Numbered from the stretch's first letter, positions 48,506 through 58,627 are shown. The stretch is DNA of 64,000 bases from Aquimarina rhabdastrellae (GCA_947387485.1 CANDNT010000001.1:868001-932000), one strand, 5' to 3'. Notes: generated from the sequence alone by a model not told the origin. Numbers and translations: made by a program.

Positions 48506-49519
48506 CTAGAAACCTTTTAAAATACTGATCAATCGCTCATGCATTTCATCTGTATAGTCCAAATGTGTTACAAAACGTAACTTCCCTTGTCCCATTCCAT
48601 AAAAATGAACATCCTTTTTTGCCATTTCTGTTATAAATTCTTCCTCTTTTTTATCTGTAGAAAAAATAACAATATTGGTATCTATTGGTTCTACATTAGT
48701 CACAAAAGATAATGTTTCTAATACCTTTCCTATTTCTTTGGCTTTTTTATGATCTTCTGCTAGTCGTTCTATATTATTTTCTATTGCATAAATTCCAGCA
48801 GCAGCCATATATCCTACCTGTCGCATTCCTCCACCTAATACTTTACGCACTCGTATAGCATTTTCCATATATTTAGCATCACCTATCAAAACTGACCCCA
48901 TAGGTGTTCCTAACCCTTTACTCAAACATACAGAAATGGTATCAAATTGCGCTCCATATTGCTTAGTACTTTCGCCTCTGGCAACTAATGCATTCCATAA
49001 GCGTGCACCATCTAAATGAAATCCTAAATTATGAGTATCACATACTTTGCGAATCTTTTTTATTTCATCAAAATCATAGCAAGCTCCGCCTCCTTTATTG
49101 GTCGTATTTTCAAGACATACTAAACTCGTTAATGGACTATGATAAAAATCTGGAGGATTAATAGAAGCTTCGACTTGAGCTGCTGTAATCATTCCTCTAC
49201 GTCCATCTATTAACTTACAAGATACTCCGCTATTAAATGAAACTCCTCCTCCTTCATAATTATATACATGTGCATATTTATCTGCTATCAATTGCTCTCC
49301 TGGTTGCGTATGTAACTTAATAGCTGCCTGATTAGCCATACTACCCGAAGGAAAAAATAAAGCTTGATCTTTACCAAAAAGATTAGCTATCTTTTCTTCT
49401 AACGCATTTGTTGTTGGGTCTTCTTTATATACATCATCACCTACCTCTGCCTGTACTATTGCTTCAAGCATTTCTGGTGTAGGTTTAGTTATTGTATCAC
49501 TTCTTAAATCTATTTTCAC
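48506..49519 (-). CDS. Threonine aldolase (low-specificity, PLP-dependent)
   Basis: A 337-residue fold-type I PLP enzyme. It cleaves L-threonine or allo-threonine to glycine and acetaldehyde. Signatures: IDLRSDTITKPTPEML at the start, GDDVYKEDPTTNALE, FPSGSMANQAAI, the Asp/Lys pair HLDGARLWNA and CLSKGLGTPMGSVL with the Schiff-base Lys near residue 198. The length matches the family. It lies 55 bases downstream of the RDD gene and 90 bases upstream of the DUF2911 gene, all on the same strand. Stereospecificity cannot be read by eye. Confidence 0.95.
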   Translation of the reverse strand: MKIDLRSDTITKPTPEMLEAIVQAEVGDDVYKEDPTTNALEEKIANLFGKDQALFFPSGSMANQAAIKLHTQPGEQLIADKYAHVYNYEGGGVSFNSGVSCKLIDGRRGMITAAQVEASINPPDFYHSPLTSLVCLENTTNKGGGACYDFDEIKKIRKVCDTHNLGFHLDGARLWNALVARGESTKQYGAQFDTISVCLSKGLGTPMGSVLIGDAKYMENAIRVRKVLGGGMRQVGYMAAAGIYAIENNIERLAEDHKKAKEIGKVLETLSFVTNVEPIDTNIVIFSTDKKEEEFITEMAKKDVHFYGMGQGKLRFVTHLDYTDEMHERLISILKGF

Positions 49520-49574
49520 AGGTATTCTCTACTTTTTTATTATATATTATTACAGTTTATTAATTATACTGTAG

Positions 49575-50024
49575 TTATTTTATTAGTGTATTCATTTTTA
49601 CTACAATGGTTCCTGCCCATAAATCACCTAATCTTTGATGTTTTTCTGTATTCTTTATAGTTAATATTCCTACTAATCCAAAGAACCATATATCCAATTG
49701 ATCTAACATATGTCTTTTTAAAGATTCTGTAAAAGTTAAATTTCTATTTTTACCACTATCCGGAATTACTTTCAATCCCACCAAAGAATTTCCTATTGTT
49801 CCGCCCATACCACTTTCTAATCCTACTATTAATACTACCCATATAGTTATTGGTATTATCACAAGTACTCCACTCAATTCATACTCCCCTTCATTATTCG
49901 GCGTACCAAATATAAAAATCGATAAAAATACGAGTAGATAAATAATACTATAATCAATAATTCCGGCTAAGATCCGTCTACTTATATTTGGTTTGGTTAT
50001 TATTTTTTGCTCCAATTGTCTCAC
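49575..50024 (-). CDS. RDD-family membrane protein
   Basis: A 149-residue integral membrane protein of the RDD family. The name-giving region is visible as RRILAGIIDYSIIYLLVF, with the Arg and Asp in the first span, and the second hallmark is LVGLKVIPDSGKNRNLTF followed by ESLKRHMLDQLD. Three to four membrane spans are likely. Members are sometimes proposed as transporters or assembly factors; the role here is unknown. It is tightly packed between the metalloprotease (44 bases) and threonine aldolase (55 bases), which suggests one transcript. Confidence 0.93.
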   Translation of the reverse strand: MRQLEQKIITKPNISRRILAGIIDYSIIYLLVFLSIFIFGTPNNEGEYELSGVLVIIPITIWVVLIVGLESGMGGTIGNSLVGLKVIPDSGKNRNLTFTESLKRHMLDQLDIWFFGLVGILTIKNTEKHQRLGDLWAGTIVVKMNTLIK

Positions 50025-50068
50025 TTTTATTTTATCACCATCGCTAACAAAAGTCTTTTCTTCTGCTA

Positions 50069-52510
50069 TTAATAATTATTTAGTTCACAAACACCACTAC
50101 CAATTGGTGATCCATCAGGTATTTTTGGAGATCTTTTTAATTTAAAATCCTCTGGTTTCTTTTCAAATGTCTTAATTTGATTGATATAATATGTTGTATA
50201 TATTTCGTTTACACCTTCACCTTTGTTAGACTTTAACCATTGTGCTAATTCGTTGATCTTATAATTAGCAATAGCTCTTACTTGTGCATAGCTATTTTCT
50301 TGTGTTGCTAAGTTCATCAAGTATTTTAAAACATTTGTATTTATAGCATGTCGAACTTCGTTTAAATACGAATCTTTATAGGATTGTTTAAAACTTGTTT
50401 TTAATAATTCGTCTATGACCGTTATTAAATCTAATTGTTTTGTATCCATACTTTTTTGTTGTACTAAACGTGATGCACGCTCTGGATGTAACAACAAGCC
50501 TAATGTCATTTCGCTAGCTGTTACTGCAGCACTCAATGCATCAAAACCAACTCCTGTAACTCCTTTAAATGATTCTCTCGAACGGCTATAACCATAAGCT
50601 CTAGGTGGAAATAAGCTTAATTTTTCTTTAGGTATTGCCAATGTTTCAGCCTTTAGTGTATTCAATACCGCTTCTAGCGCTTCTTTTTGTTGTTTTTGAT
50701 CTACAATACTTACTATCTCTTGTTGACTTCCTTTGGTTGCATAATTGTAATTTAATCCTCCTATTAATTTTATAGCAGCCTCTGTTTGATACCTATGAAA
50801 GAAATATAGTGGTACAAAAACATCTTCTAATGTCGAGTATGTTTCATTACTTCTGATATTATCTTGAGAAAAGTTTGTTATAGCATGTGATCTCACTTTT
50901 AAAAGTCGATTCAACTCTTCGCTTGCATTCGTTCCATTATCCCAAAGATGTGCTATAGCATTTGCTCCTCCTCTAGGTCGAGCGTCACTATCGGTAATAA
51001 AACGCATTCCTGCTTTATAGGCATCATCTAATATTCTATTTAAGGCTGCTTTTTCGTTCCCTTTTTTTCCGAAATCACTATAACTATAAGCTACAGATAC
51101 TTTATCCCATGCGCCAATTTTATCATCGTAAGCACCAGAAAGTTCTATCTTGTTATTCTTTAATTGTACCAAAGGATGTGGATAATCCATTACAGAAGCT
51201 CTATCATGTGCACTTGCAGCAAAATTATGAGCAAAACCTAAAGTGTGTCCGATTTCATGAGCAGATAATTGTCTAATTCTAGCCAAGGCCATTTCTAACA
51301 TAGGTTGGTAATTTGCATCGCTCTTTGCAAATGGCTGATTTAATAATGCTTGAGCAATCAAGAAATCTTGTCTAATCCTTAAACTCCCTAAACTCACATG
51401 TCCTTTTAAAATTTCCCCTGTTCTAGGATCTATTACACTAGCCCCATAACTCCATCCTCTAGTAGAGCGATGTACCCATTGAATTACATTATATCTCAAA
51501 TCCATAGGGTCAGCATCTTCTGGTAACATCTTGATTTGAAAAGCATCTTTAAACCCAATCGCTTCATATGCTTGATTCCACCATGCTCCTCCTTCTAATA
51601 AAGCTGAACGTACTGGTTCTGGTGTTCCTGGATCTAAATAATATACAATAGGTTCTTTGGCTTCACTTACAGCCTCCTTAGGATTTTTCTTTTCTAAGCG
51701 ATGTCTAGTGATGTATCTTTTTACTATAGGTTCTTGTACAGGTGTAGCATAATCGAGATACGAAATAAATAACGCACCACTTCTAGGATCAAATTCACGC
51801 TTTTGGTATTTATTATCTGGTAATTCTACAAAAGAATGATGTGTAATAACCGAAACTAACTTAGCATTAGGCGTTACTGATCTTATATTATATCCTTTAG
51901 GTTTCCCTTTAAATGTCAATAAGGCTTCGAACTCCACATTTTTAGGAAAAGCTTTTATTTTTTCTAAACTCAAAGCGCTCTTTGAAGCATCAATACTATA
52001 ATTACCTTCTCCTCGTTGCTGTAAACGATCTGCTACTCCATGTGCATCTTGCATTAAAAACGGAGTAAAATCTATGATGAAGGTATTGTTTTTTTCTTCT
52101 AAAATTTTAAATCCAAAAAGTACTGATTTTGCAAAAGCTTGCTCAATACTTTTCTTTTCTAAAGTGTTATCTGTATTAGCTCTGTATCGCTTATTAGGTT
52201 GTATCAATAATAGTTTATTACCAGCTCTTTCAAACTTTACAATAACACCATCTCCTATTTGCCCCCTATCTAATCCTATATCATTTGATCCTACACCGCT
52301 TGCAAGGGAATACACATACAAAAACTCTGTACCTAACTTATCTACTTCTAAGTAGATTTTATCTTCTTTTTGACTATAGTGAAAGTCAAAATAGCCTTCA
52401 TATTTTTGTAATTCTCCTTTTTGCTTCAAAAATTGAGCTTGTAATATATGGCATATTAATAGTGTACAAACTAAAACTACTGCCCTTTTATTCAATAATT
52501 TAAATTTCAT
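50069..52510 (-). CDS. Zinc-dependent metalloprotease (DUF5117/DUF5118 type)
   Basis: An 813-residue secreted metalloprotease. The signal peptide ends near HILQAQ. The N-terminal 200 residues are the DUF5118/DUF5117 beta-rich region (YEGYFDFHYSQKEDKIYLEV). The catalytic domain has the extended metzincin motif HEIGHTLGFAHNF near residue 416 (HExxHxxGxxH), which supplies three His ligands and the catalytic Glu. The conserved Met-turn position follows in SVMDYPHPLV. The C-terminal helical region (LLLHPERASRLVQQK) is typical. Probably periplasmic; the substrate is unknown. It is the first gene of a four-gene minus-strand run. Confidence 0.93.
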   Translation of the reverse strand: MKFKLLNKRAVVLVCTLLICHILQAQFLKQKGELQKYEGYFDFHYSQKEDKIYLEVDKLGTEFLYVYSLASGVGSNDIGLDRGQIGDGVIVKFERAGNKLLLIQPNKRYRANTDNTLEKKSIEQAFAKSVLFGFKILEEKNNTFIIDFTPFLMQDAHGVADRLQQRGEGNYSIDASKSALSLEKIKAFPKNVEFEALLTFKGKPKGYNIRSVTPNAKLVSVITHHSFVELPDNKYQKREFDPRSGALFISYLDYATPVQEPIVKRYITRHRLEKKNPKEAVSEAKEPIVYYLDPGTPEPVRSALLEGGAWWNQAYEAIGFKDAFQIKMLPEDADPMDLRYNVIQWVHRSTRGWSYGASVIDPRTGEILKGHVSLGSLRIRQDFLIAQALLNQPFAKSDANYQPMLEMALARIRQLSAHEIGHTLGFAHNFAASAHDRASVMDYPHPLVQLKNNKIELSGAYDDKIGAWDKVSVAYSYSDFGKKGNEKAALNRILDDAYKAGMRFITDSDARPRGGANAIAHLWDNGTNASEELNRLLKVRSHAITNFSQDNIRSNETYSTLEDVFVPLYFFHRYQTEAAIKLIGGLNYNYATKGSQQEIVSIVDQKQQKEALEAVLNTLKAETLAIPKEKLSLFPPRAYGYSRSRESFKGVTGVGFDALSAAVTASEMTLGLLLHPERASRLVQQKSMDTKQLDLITVIDELLKTSFKQSYKDSYLNEVRHAINTNVLKYLMNLATQENSYAQVRAIANYKINELAQWLKSNKGEGVNEIYTTYYINQIKTFEKKPEDFKLKRSPKIPDGSPIGSGVCELNNY

Positions 52511-52607
52511 AAGAATTGCCTTCTACAGGTATTTTTTGGTTTTATCTACTAGTGCTTTAAAACTATAAAAATATCCCTAATTTATTTCCTACTGAATTGT
52601 TAAATCC

Positions 52608-52615
52608 TATTTTTG
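52608..52615 (+). promoter_or_regulatory. Candidate -7 box for prfB
   Basis: TATTTTTG fits TAnnTTTG and lies 17 bases before the prfB ATG, giving a very short leader. There is no good -33 element. Low confidence. Confidence 0.3.
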
Positions 52616-52632
52616 CTAAAAACTAATTTTAT

Positions 52633-53737
52633 ATGATTAATACAGAGATTTTAAATGATCTTAGAGAGCGCCTGGTTGTGTTAAGGAGGTATCTTTGACA
52701 TTGATGCCAAGCTTATAGAAATATCTAACGAAGAAGAAAAAACCTTTGCTCCAGATTTTTGGGATAATGCAAAAAAAGCTGAGGAAATTTTACGTGCTCT
52801 AAATGCACAAAAAAAATGGGTCTCTGATTATGATCAGAGCGTTGCCCTAGTAGATGACCTAGAAGTTACTTATGAATTTCATAAAGAAGGAGAAGTAACA
52901 GATGAAGAATTAAACAAGCTTTATCAAAGTACACTCGAAGTTATTGAACATCTTGAGTTTAAAAACATGCTTAGAGAAGAAGGAGATCGTTTAAGTGCTG
53001 TTTTACAAATTACTGCTGGTGCTGGTGGTACAGAAAGCTGTGATTGGGCTGCAATGCTTATGCGTATGTATCTTATGTGGGCAGAAAAACAAGGTTTCAA
53101 AATTAAAGAGTTAAACTATCAAGCTGGTGATGTAGCTGGTATAAAAACAGTTACTCTAGAAATTGAAGGAGATTATGCTTTTGGATGGTTAAAAGGTGAA
53201 AATGGTGTACATAGATTGGTACGAATTTCTCCTTTTGATAGTAATGCAAAACGCCATACTTCTTTTGCTTCTGTTTATGTTTATCCTCTTGCCGATGATA
53301 GTATCGAAGTTGATATTAATCCATCTGATTACGAAATCATCACTTCTAGATCTAGTGGTGCTGGTGGACAAAATGTAAACAAAGTAGAAACAAAGGTACA
53401 ATTAACTCACTTTCCTACCGGAATTCAAATTTCTTGTTCTGATTCTAGATCACAGCACGATAATCGAGAAAAAGCATTACAGATGCTTAAATCTCAGTTA
53501 TACGAAATTGAGCTTAAGAAACAGCAAGCGCAACGTGACGAAATTGAAGCTTCTAAAATGAAAATTGAATGGGGTTCTCAAATACGTAACTATGTAATGC
53601 ATCCATACAAATTAGTAAAGGATGTACGTACTGCCGAAGAAACAGCTAATGTTGATGCGGTTATCGACGGAAATATAAGTCCTTTCTTAAAAGCATACCT
53701 TATGATGATGGGACAAAAAAATGAAGACTCTTTATAA
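52633..53737 (+). CDS. prfB: Peptide chain release factor 2 with programmed +1 frameshift
   Basis: This gene reads as join(52633..52695, 52697..53737), 367 residues, the usual RF2 length. The first frame encodes 21 codons ending in CTT, then an in-frame TGA at 52696-52698. The frameshift site AGGAGGTATCTTTGAC has a strong internal Shine-Dalgarno element upstream of CTT-TGA-C, and slipping one base gives GAC ATT GAT GCC, continuing in the long frame. RF2 reads UGA and UAA, so low RF2 raises frameshifting, which is autoregulation. In the main frame the stop-recognition tripeptide SPF ([12 protein letters not shown]) and the catalytic GGQ ([11 protein letters not shown]) are present. An ORF caller starting at 52967 would miss the N-terminal third. 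Confidence 0.97.
52681..52699 (+). promoter_or_regulatory. prfB: Programmed +1 ribosomal frameshift signal of prfB
   Basis: A Shine-Dalgarno-like AGGAGGT (52684-52690) sits three bases before the slippery CTT-T, followed by the stop TGA and C. This arrangement is conserved across bacterial prfB genes. Confidence 0.95.
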
Positions 53738-53748
53738 AATATATGCTT

Positions 53749-54093
53749 ATGAAAATCTATCACAATCCTAGATGTAGCAAATCGAGACAATGTTTGGCTA
53801 TCGTCGAAGAAAAAGTTCCTGAAACCGAAATTGAAATTGTAAAATATCTAGACACTCCCTTATCTGAAACACAATTAAAAGAGATCATTGGGTTATTAGG
53901 TATAAAGCCAATAGAATTGGTTAGAAAAAATGAAAAAATCTGGAAAGAGCACTATAAAACACTAACACTTACTGATGATGAAGTGATAAAAGCTATGTGT
54001 GAACATCCTAAATTAATAGAGCGTCCTATTGTTATTCATGATAATAAAGCAATTATTGGTCGACCTCCAGAAAAAGTTTTGGATATTCTTTAA
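53749..54093 (+). CDS. ArsC-family (arsenate reductase-like/Spx-like) protein
   Basis: A 114-residue thioredoxin-fold protein of the ArsC/Spx/YffB family. The start motif MKIYHNPRCSKSRQCLAI has the key Cys near residue 9 and a second Cys near 15. The pattern PIELVRKNEKIWKEHY and the tail RPIVIHDNKAIIGRPPEKVL are typical of glutaredoxin-dependent ArsC-like proteins. An upstream in-frame ATG (53743) exists, but the start at 53749 gives the family's N-terminus. It lies 11 bases after prfB, likely on the same transcript. No arsenic-resistance genes are nearby, so a general thiol role is equally possible. Confidence 0.9.
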   Translation: MKIYHNPRCSKSRQCLAIVEEKVPETEIEIVKYLDTPLSETQLKEIIGLLGIKPIELVRKNEKIWKEHYKTLTLTDDEVIKAMCEHPKLIERPIVIHDNKAIIGRPPEKVLDIL

Positions 54094-54117
54094 CGTACCG
54101 TTCTTTTTTAAAATATC

Positions 54118-54152
54118 AAAAGCGGTTGTGAGTTAATTCACAACCGCTTTTA
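54118..54152. terminator. Bidirectional terminator
   Basis: A perfect 14-bp stem AAAAGCGGTTGTGA/TCACAACCGCTTTT with a 6-base loop lies between convergent genes ending at 54093 and 54180. Confidence 0.92.
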
Positions 54153-54179
54153 TATTATTCTTCAATAGCGAATTATTCG

Positions 54180-57104
54180 TTATTCTATTACAATACGCTT
54201 ATTAAGTCCTGATTTACCATTTCCTAACTTAACGATATATACACCAGATGGTGCATAAGACATATCTAAATCATAGTTATAACTACCATTCTCATTATCT
54301 AATCTATAATGTAATAGTTTTTGTCCTAACATATTGTAAACATTCAAGTTTAATCTTTCTTTAATCTCTGTTGTATTTAAGTTGATTTTAAACTGTTTGT
54401 TTCCTGTATTTATTACTGTAAAATCTGCATCTTCTAATAATAAATCTTCTATACTTAAAACTGCACCTTGACTACAGAATTTAAGTCCCCAGCTTAGTAA
54501 TTCTCCTCCATCACCATTAAAATCATCCGAAATTGATAATGTCCAATCTCCTACTGGTGAAACTCCTGTTAACGTACTTAAATCTCCTTCTGGTCTAAAT
54601 GTTCCTGTAAAAGGAGCTGTTCCTGATGTAATAGGAGTTGATGCTTGATCATCAAATACAGTATTTGTATAGTTATCTCCTGGTCCTCCATTATCTGTAG
54701 ATAATTCTACCTCAGTTCCGTTTGGTGCAATTAGTTTAATATCTAAATCTGCTACATAAGTATGTGTAAGGTTAATGCTTACATTAACATCATCTATCAA
54801 TACATCATCGTTTACAGTAATCACAGATGTAGTTACATCACCTGCATCAGGTCCTACATTTTGAGTTTCGTTATTTACATATTCTGCACATGAAAGATTA
54901 CTAATTGTTACAGATATTCCATCATTTGAATTATCTCTATCTCCTACTAAAGAAGTATTAGCTGCTACTTCATATTCACCTAGACTAGATAAATTTACTG
55001 GCGCCGAAAAAGTAAATGTTGTTGTTGTTGCTGAAGCTAAAGTTCCTGTAAAAGTTTCAGTTACTGCTGCTCCACCATTAATTGTGTAAGACACATCAAA
55101 ATTACTTTGCTCTGTTCCTCCAAAATTTTCTAAAACTACTGTTACAGTTTCATCACCTAATCCTTCACCTGAAACAGGGGCTGTAATTTCTATTACTCCT
55201 ATATCGTTTCCAAATAAATTAGTAATTACTTCTGTTGTAGAGTTGTTTGAAGAAACTGCATCGTCTGTTAAGTTTACTGTAGCTACTACAGTGTAAGATC
55301 TACCCTCTTCAGACAAATCTGCTTTTTGAGCAAATGTATATTGACTACTCTGTTCTCCTTCTATCGTTCCTGTAAAAGTTTCTGTTACTGTAGCACCTCC
55401 ATCAATTGTATAAGACACTTCAAAATTAGAAACCGCTTCAGACCCAAAGTTAAATATTGTAATAGTAACATCCTCTTGGTCAGAGTGTACAGGTACATCT
55501 GCTATATCAATACTTACTGCTCCTATATCTTTAGTATCAACTGGCGCAATCTGGAATACCCCTACAACATTAGCTCTTCCTCCTGTTGCCATATATTCAT
55601 TGATAAACCACATTTTTCTATCGTTATTAGGATCTACATCCATTTTTCCATAATCTCCATAACGAAGACCTGGGATATTACCATTACCAGCTGCTACAAG
55701 AGTTTCATTAACTGTCATTGTTCCTAATGGATCGTTAGCAAATCTTCCTGTATAGTATGAACTTACTACAGTATTAGTTGATCCTCCCATACCTGTATAT
55801 CCCATAACTAAGTTTCCGCTAGAATCCATCATCATTCCACCCATCCAAGCATGTTTTCCTTCTGGTGCAGTATAAGTACCTTCTTGATGAATTGTCCAAG
55901 GGTCACCTGCAGCGTTTTGTCTTAATTCGTACCATCTTATTCCTGCACGTTCTCCACCACTTCCAGCATCTACATTTACTACAAAATTAAATATAGCTGA
56001 GTTGTATCCATCAAATTGTCTAAACTGAGCTTGATTCATTACTGTTGCTTGTAAAGCATCAATAGCAATACCACCATTAGGCTGATCTAAGTTTGAAAAA
56101 TCTCCTCCATCAAACACACCTACAAATGGTGTAGTTGTAATTTCTTGTGGTGCAGAAATTGTAGAATTATTTGGTGTTTCAAAATCTACATTTACCGTCC
56201 ATATTTTTATATGATCCTCAGAAATTCCTGAATAAGCATCATCTTGTAAGTATACAATAGAAGCATTTCCTTCTGGAGGAAAATCATAGTTACTTATGTT
56301 AAATGCCTGTGGACTGTAAAATCCACTAGTTGAAATTCCTGGTAAAGGAAAAGCTATAATTGTAGCTGAAGCTTCTCCAGCTAACATTGCTGCTCTATCC
56401 ATTACAAAAATAGCACTAGAAGTTGATGCTGTTGAAGAATTTACATTTGCAGTCATGTAATATCCATCACTCCATACAGACACTTTTTGATAATCATCTA
56501 TATTAGCATATGTATACACATTCCAACTAGTGTTTACTGGATCTTCTTCTGTAGAAACAGCTACTTCTACGTTTCCATTTCTATATAAATATGACATTAC
56601 CCATCTTCTGGCTTGATTATCATACGATATAGTCAAATCACAACATCCTCCTGGTGTAAAAATATTATTTGGAGAAAGTTGATCTGTTAATGCATTACCC
56701 GATTTATCAAATATTCTATATCCAGTATTAAATACTACCACTACATGATCTGGTCCTACTGCCAAAGCTGGATCTGTTGGACTTGAGTTAGAAAATGCAG
56801 CATCAAATACTAATTCAGGAGTTCTTCCTGGAATAGCTCCTTGCAGATATGCATCTTTTTTTGCGAGAATATCATCTCCAGTAGATCCTTTACCTATGAT
56901 CACTTTGTTTTTTGAAGATCTTCCATCTAGAATTTCTCCTTCAAAGTTTTCTGCAGGGATTAAATCTGTTCTTGATGATAATGGAGCTACTACTCGCATT
57001 GAAACTGACTCTGAGGTGTAATTTGGTCGAGCCACATCTTGAGCTTTTGCACCTACGCCCATAAGTAGCATAGTGCAAAAAGCAAAAATTGATTTTTTAA
57101 GCAT
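54180..57104 (-). CDS. Large secreted protein with CARDB repeats, P-domain and T9SS sorting domain
   Basis: A 974-residue exported protein. The signal peptide ends near GVGAKAQ. Residues of about 90-520 form a region with DPALAVGPDHVVVVFNTGYR and repeated Asp/Gly-rich loops, resembling a beta-propeller. Residues 521-735 hold two CARDB-like repeats, each with VSYTIDGGATVTETFTGT-type sequence (VSYTINGGAAVTETFTGT in the second). Residues of about 737-876 are a proprotein-convertase P-like domain (LTHTYVADLDIKLIAPNGTE, then SPVGDWTLSISDDF). The last 85 residues are a T9SS type A sorting domain (LNVYNMLGQKLLHY, APSGVYIVKLGNGKSG). It is a surface or secreted protein, probably adhesive or structural; no catalytic triad is seen. 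Confidence 0.9.
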   Translation of the reverse strand: MLKKSIFAFCTMLLMGVGAKAQDVARPNYTSESVSMRVVAPLSSRTDLIPAENFEGEILDGRSSKNKVIIGKGSTGDDILAKKDAYLQGAIPGRTPELVFDAAFSNSSPTDPALAVGPDHVVVVFNTGYRIFDKSGNALTDQLSPNNIFTPGGCCDLTISYDNQARRWVMSYLYRNGNVEVAVSTEEDPVNTSWNVYTYANIDDYQKVSVWSDGYYMTANVNSSTASTSSAIFVMDRAAMLAGEASATIIAFPLPGISTSGFYSPQAFNISNYDFPPEGNASIVYLQDDAYSGISEDHIKIWTVNVDFETPNNSTISAPQEITTTPFVGVFDGGDFSNLDQPNGGIAIDALQATVMNQAQFRQFDGYNSAIFNFVVNVDAGSGGERAGIRWYELRQNAAGDPWTIHQEGTYTAPEGKHAWMGGMMMDSSGNLVMGYTGMGGSTNTVVSSYYTGRFANDPLGTMTVNETLVAAGNGNIPGLRYGDYGKMDVDPNNDRKMWFINEYMATGGRANVVGVFQIAPVDTKDIGAVSIDIADVPVHSDQEDVTITIFNFGSEAVSNFEVSYTIDGGATVTETFTGTIEGEQSSQYTFAQKADLSEEGRSYTVVATVNLTDDAVSSNNSTTEVITNLFGNDIGVIEITAPVSGEGLGDETVTVVLENFGGTEQSNFDVSYTINGGAAVTETFTGTLASATTTTFTFSAPVNLSSLGEYEVAANTSLVGDRDNSNDGISVTISNLSCAEYVNNETQNVGPDAGDVTTSVITVNDDVLIDDVNVSINLTHTYVADLDIKLIAPNGTEVELSTDNGGPGDNYTNTVFDDQASTPITSGTAPFTGTFRPEGDLSTLTGVSPVGDWTLSISDDFNGDGGELLSWGLKFCSQGAVLSIEDLLLEDADFTVINTGNKQFKINLNTTEIKERLNLNVYNMLGQKLLHYRLDNENGSYNYDLDMSYAPSGVYIVKLGNGKSGLNKRIVIE

Positions 57105-57603
57105 GTTTTAAATTTTAAAATGATTGTGTGTGTGTTAATTCATGAACTTTAAAAATGCTACATAAAATGTTTCTTTATATACACTCTTTTAGTTCATTTC
57201 ATACTCAAAAATAATAATTTTAACGAATTAATAATAAAACAGTATCATTTAACGTTTTTTATTTAACATAAAAAGTAAACAACTTCATTTATATCAAATA
57301 AATTAACATAATCACTTCTTTTTTTACAAATAATTAAAACTTATAATAGATAATGACCATATAAGTATAAAAACAAAACATTAACACCTTCTTAAACAAG
57401 ACATTACTCTTTTGCTTTATTAATTATTTTTTAAGCTATTATTATTTCTTTTTTAAAGATTCTCAGCTACTTAAAAATCAACACTATTTTTTTTAAACTT
57501 TTTAAATTTTATTTTTTTTAGTGTTTTATTTAACTTAATATCTAAGTTAGTAGTACTTTTATCCATTATAATACCTTTTAATAACCTCAAAAAATAGAAA
57601 TTG
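57105..57603. other. AT-rich intergenic region between divergent genes
   Basis: These 499 bases between two divergent genes are very AT-rich with long A/T runs. I find no reliable gene, hairpin or promoter box. It must hold the promoters for the T9SS-secreted protein and psd. The minus-strand open frame at 57471-57767 is judged spurious. Confidence 0.5.
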
Positions 57604-58482
57604 ATGGATTCTATTATTTTTATTGATAGAAAAACTGGGGAGAAAATAAAAGAACAAACTCCAAGTTCTAAAATGTTAAGTTTTTTATACGGAACTATTT
57701 TTGGAAAAATTTCTTTACATCTTTTATTTAAACGAAAAATAGTTTCTGTTATTGGGGGGTGGTACATGAATTCAAAAGCTTCTCAAAAAAAGATTGCTCC
57801 TTTTATTTCTCAATATAAAATGGATATGAACGAATACATTTGTCCATCAAATGGTTTTCAAACTTTTAATGATTTCTTTTATAGAAAAATTAAGCCTGAG
57901 GCTAGACCTATTGCTCAAGGTATTGTTTCTCCAGCTGATGGAAAAATTGTAGCCTTTCAGTCCTTAAAAGATGTAAAATCTTTTTTTATAAAAGGCACAA
58001 AATTTACTGTTGATAGTTTTTTAAATAATAATACTCTAGCACAACGTTATAAAGATGGTGCTATGACCATTATAAGATTAGCTCCTGTTGATTATCATAG
58101 ATTTCATTTTCCTGCTACAGGAACTGTTTCTGCTACTACATTAATCAATGGTCATTATTTTTCTGTTTCTCCTCTGGCACTTCGTAAAAGCTTGGATCTA
58201 TTTTGTCAAAATATTAGAACATACAGTACCTTAGAAACAGAAGAACATGGTTCAATTCTTATTTCTGAAGTTGGTGCTACTATGGTAGGTAGTATTATTC
58301 AAACTTATACTGCTGATGCTAAAATCAAAAAAGGTGATGAAAAAGGATACTTTGCCTTTGGTGGATCTACTTTGGTTTTATTTTTTGAAAAAGATACTAT
58401 TCAATTCAATCAAGATATTATAGCTAATACTCAAATGGGATTTGAAACTGTTATTAAAATGGGAGAACAAATCGCTATTTAA
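57604..58482 (+). CDS. psd: Phosphatidylserine decarboxylase proenzyme
   Basis: A 292-residue PSD, which decarboxylates phosphatidylserine to phosphatidylethanolamine at the inner membrane. The self-cleavage site is visible as FGGSTLVLFF near residue 255; cleavage before the Ser would give a large beta chain and a small alpha chain with the pyruvoyl cofactor. Other family marks are SPADGKIVAFQ and APVDYHRFHFPATG, with the His that acts in catalysis. The frame also opens with a TTG at 57601, but the ATG at 57604 is preferred. It is monocistronic, and a terminator lies at 58628. Confidence 0.95.
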   Translation: MDSIIFIDRKTGEKIKEQTPSSKMLSFLYGTIFGKISLHLLFKRKIVSVIGGWYMNSKASQKKIAPFISQYKMDMNEYICPSNGFQTFNDFFYRKIKPEARPIAQGIVSPADGKIVAFQSLKDVKSFFIKGTKFTVDSFLNNNTLAQRYKDGAMTIIRLAPVDYHRFHFPATGTVSATTLINGHYFSVSPLALRKSLDLFCQNIRTYSTLETEEHGSILISEVGATMVGSIIQTYTADAKIKKGDEKGYFAFGGSTLVLFFEKDTIQFNQDIIANTQMGFETVIKMGEQIAI

Positions 58483-58627
58483 TTTTATTCCTTTAATTCG
58501 TTTTTAAAACTATGACATAAATCATATAAAAATATACTAGTTGATCATAGTTTTGTGCTATAATTATATTTTTCAGTATTGTTATTAAATAGCTATTTTT
58601 TTAGCTATTTAATTGTAGTTAATATAT

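Noticed and set aside
52633-52966. prfB as a broken or pseudogene
   Set aside because: The in-frame TGA sits in the canonical frameshift site and the downstream frame continues perfectly into RF2.
53749-54093. Arsenic-resistance operon
   Set aside because: Only an ArsC-family protein is present; no arsR, arsB or acr3 gene is nearby.
55326-55727. 133-residue plus-strand open frame, Ser/Cys-rich
   Set aside because: Antisense to the T9SS-secreted protein; its composition is what reversed Thr/Val-rich codons give.
57471-57767. 98-residue minus-strand open frame upstream of and overlapping psd
   Set aside because: Lysine-rich low-complexity tail in AT-rich DNA and overlap with the real psd start; no motif.
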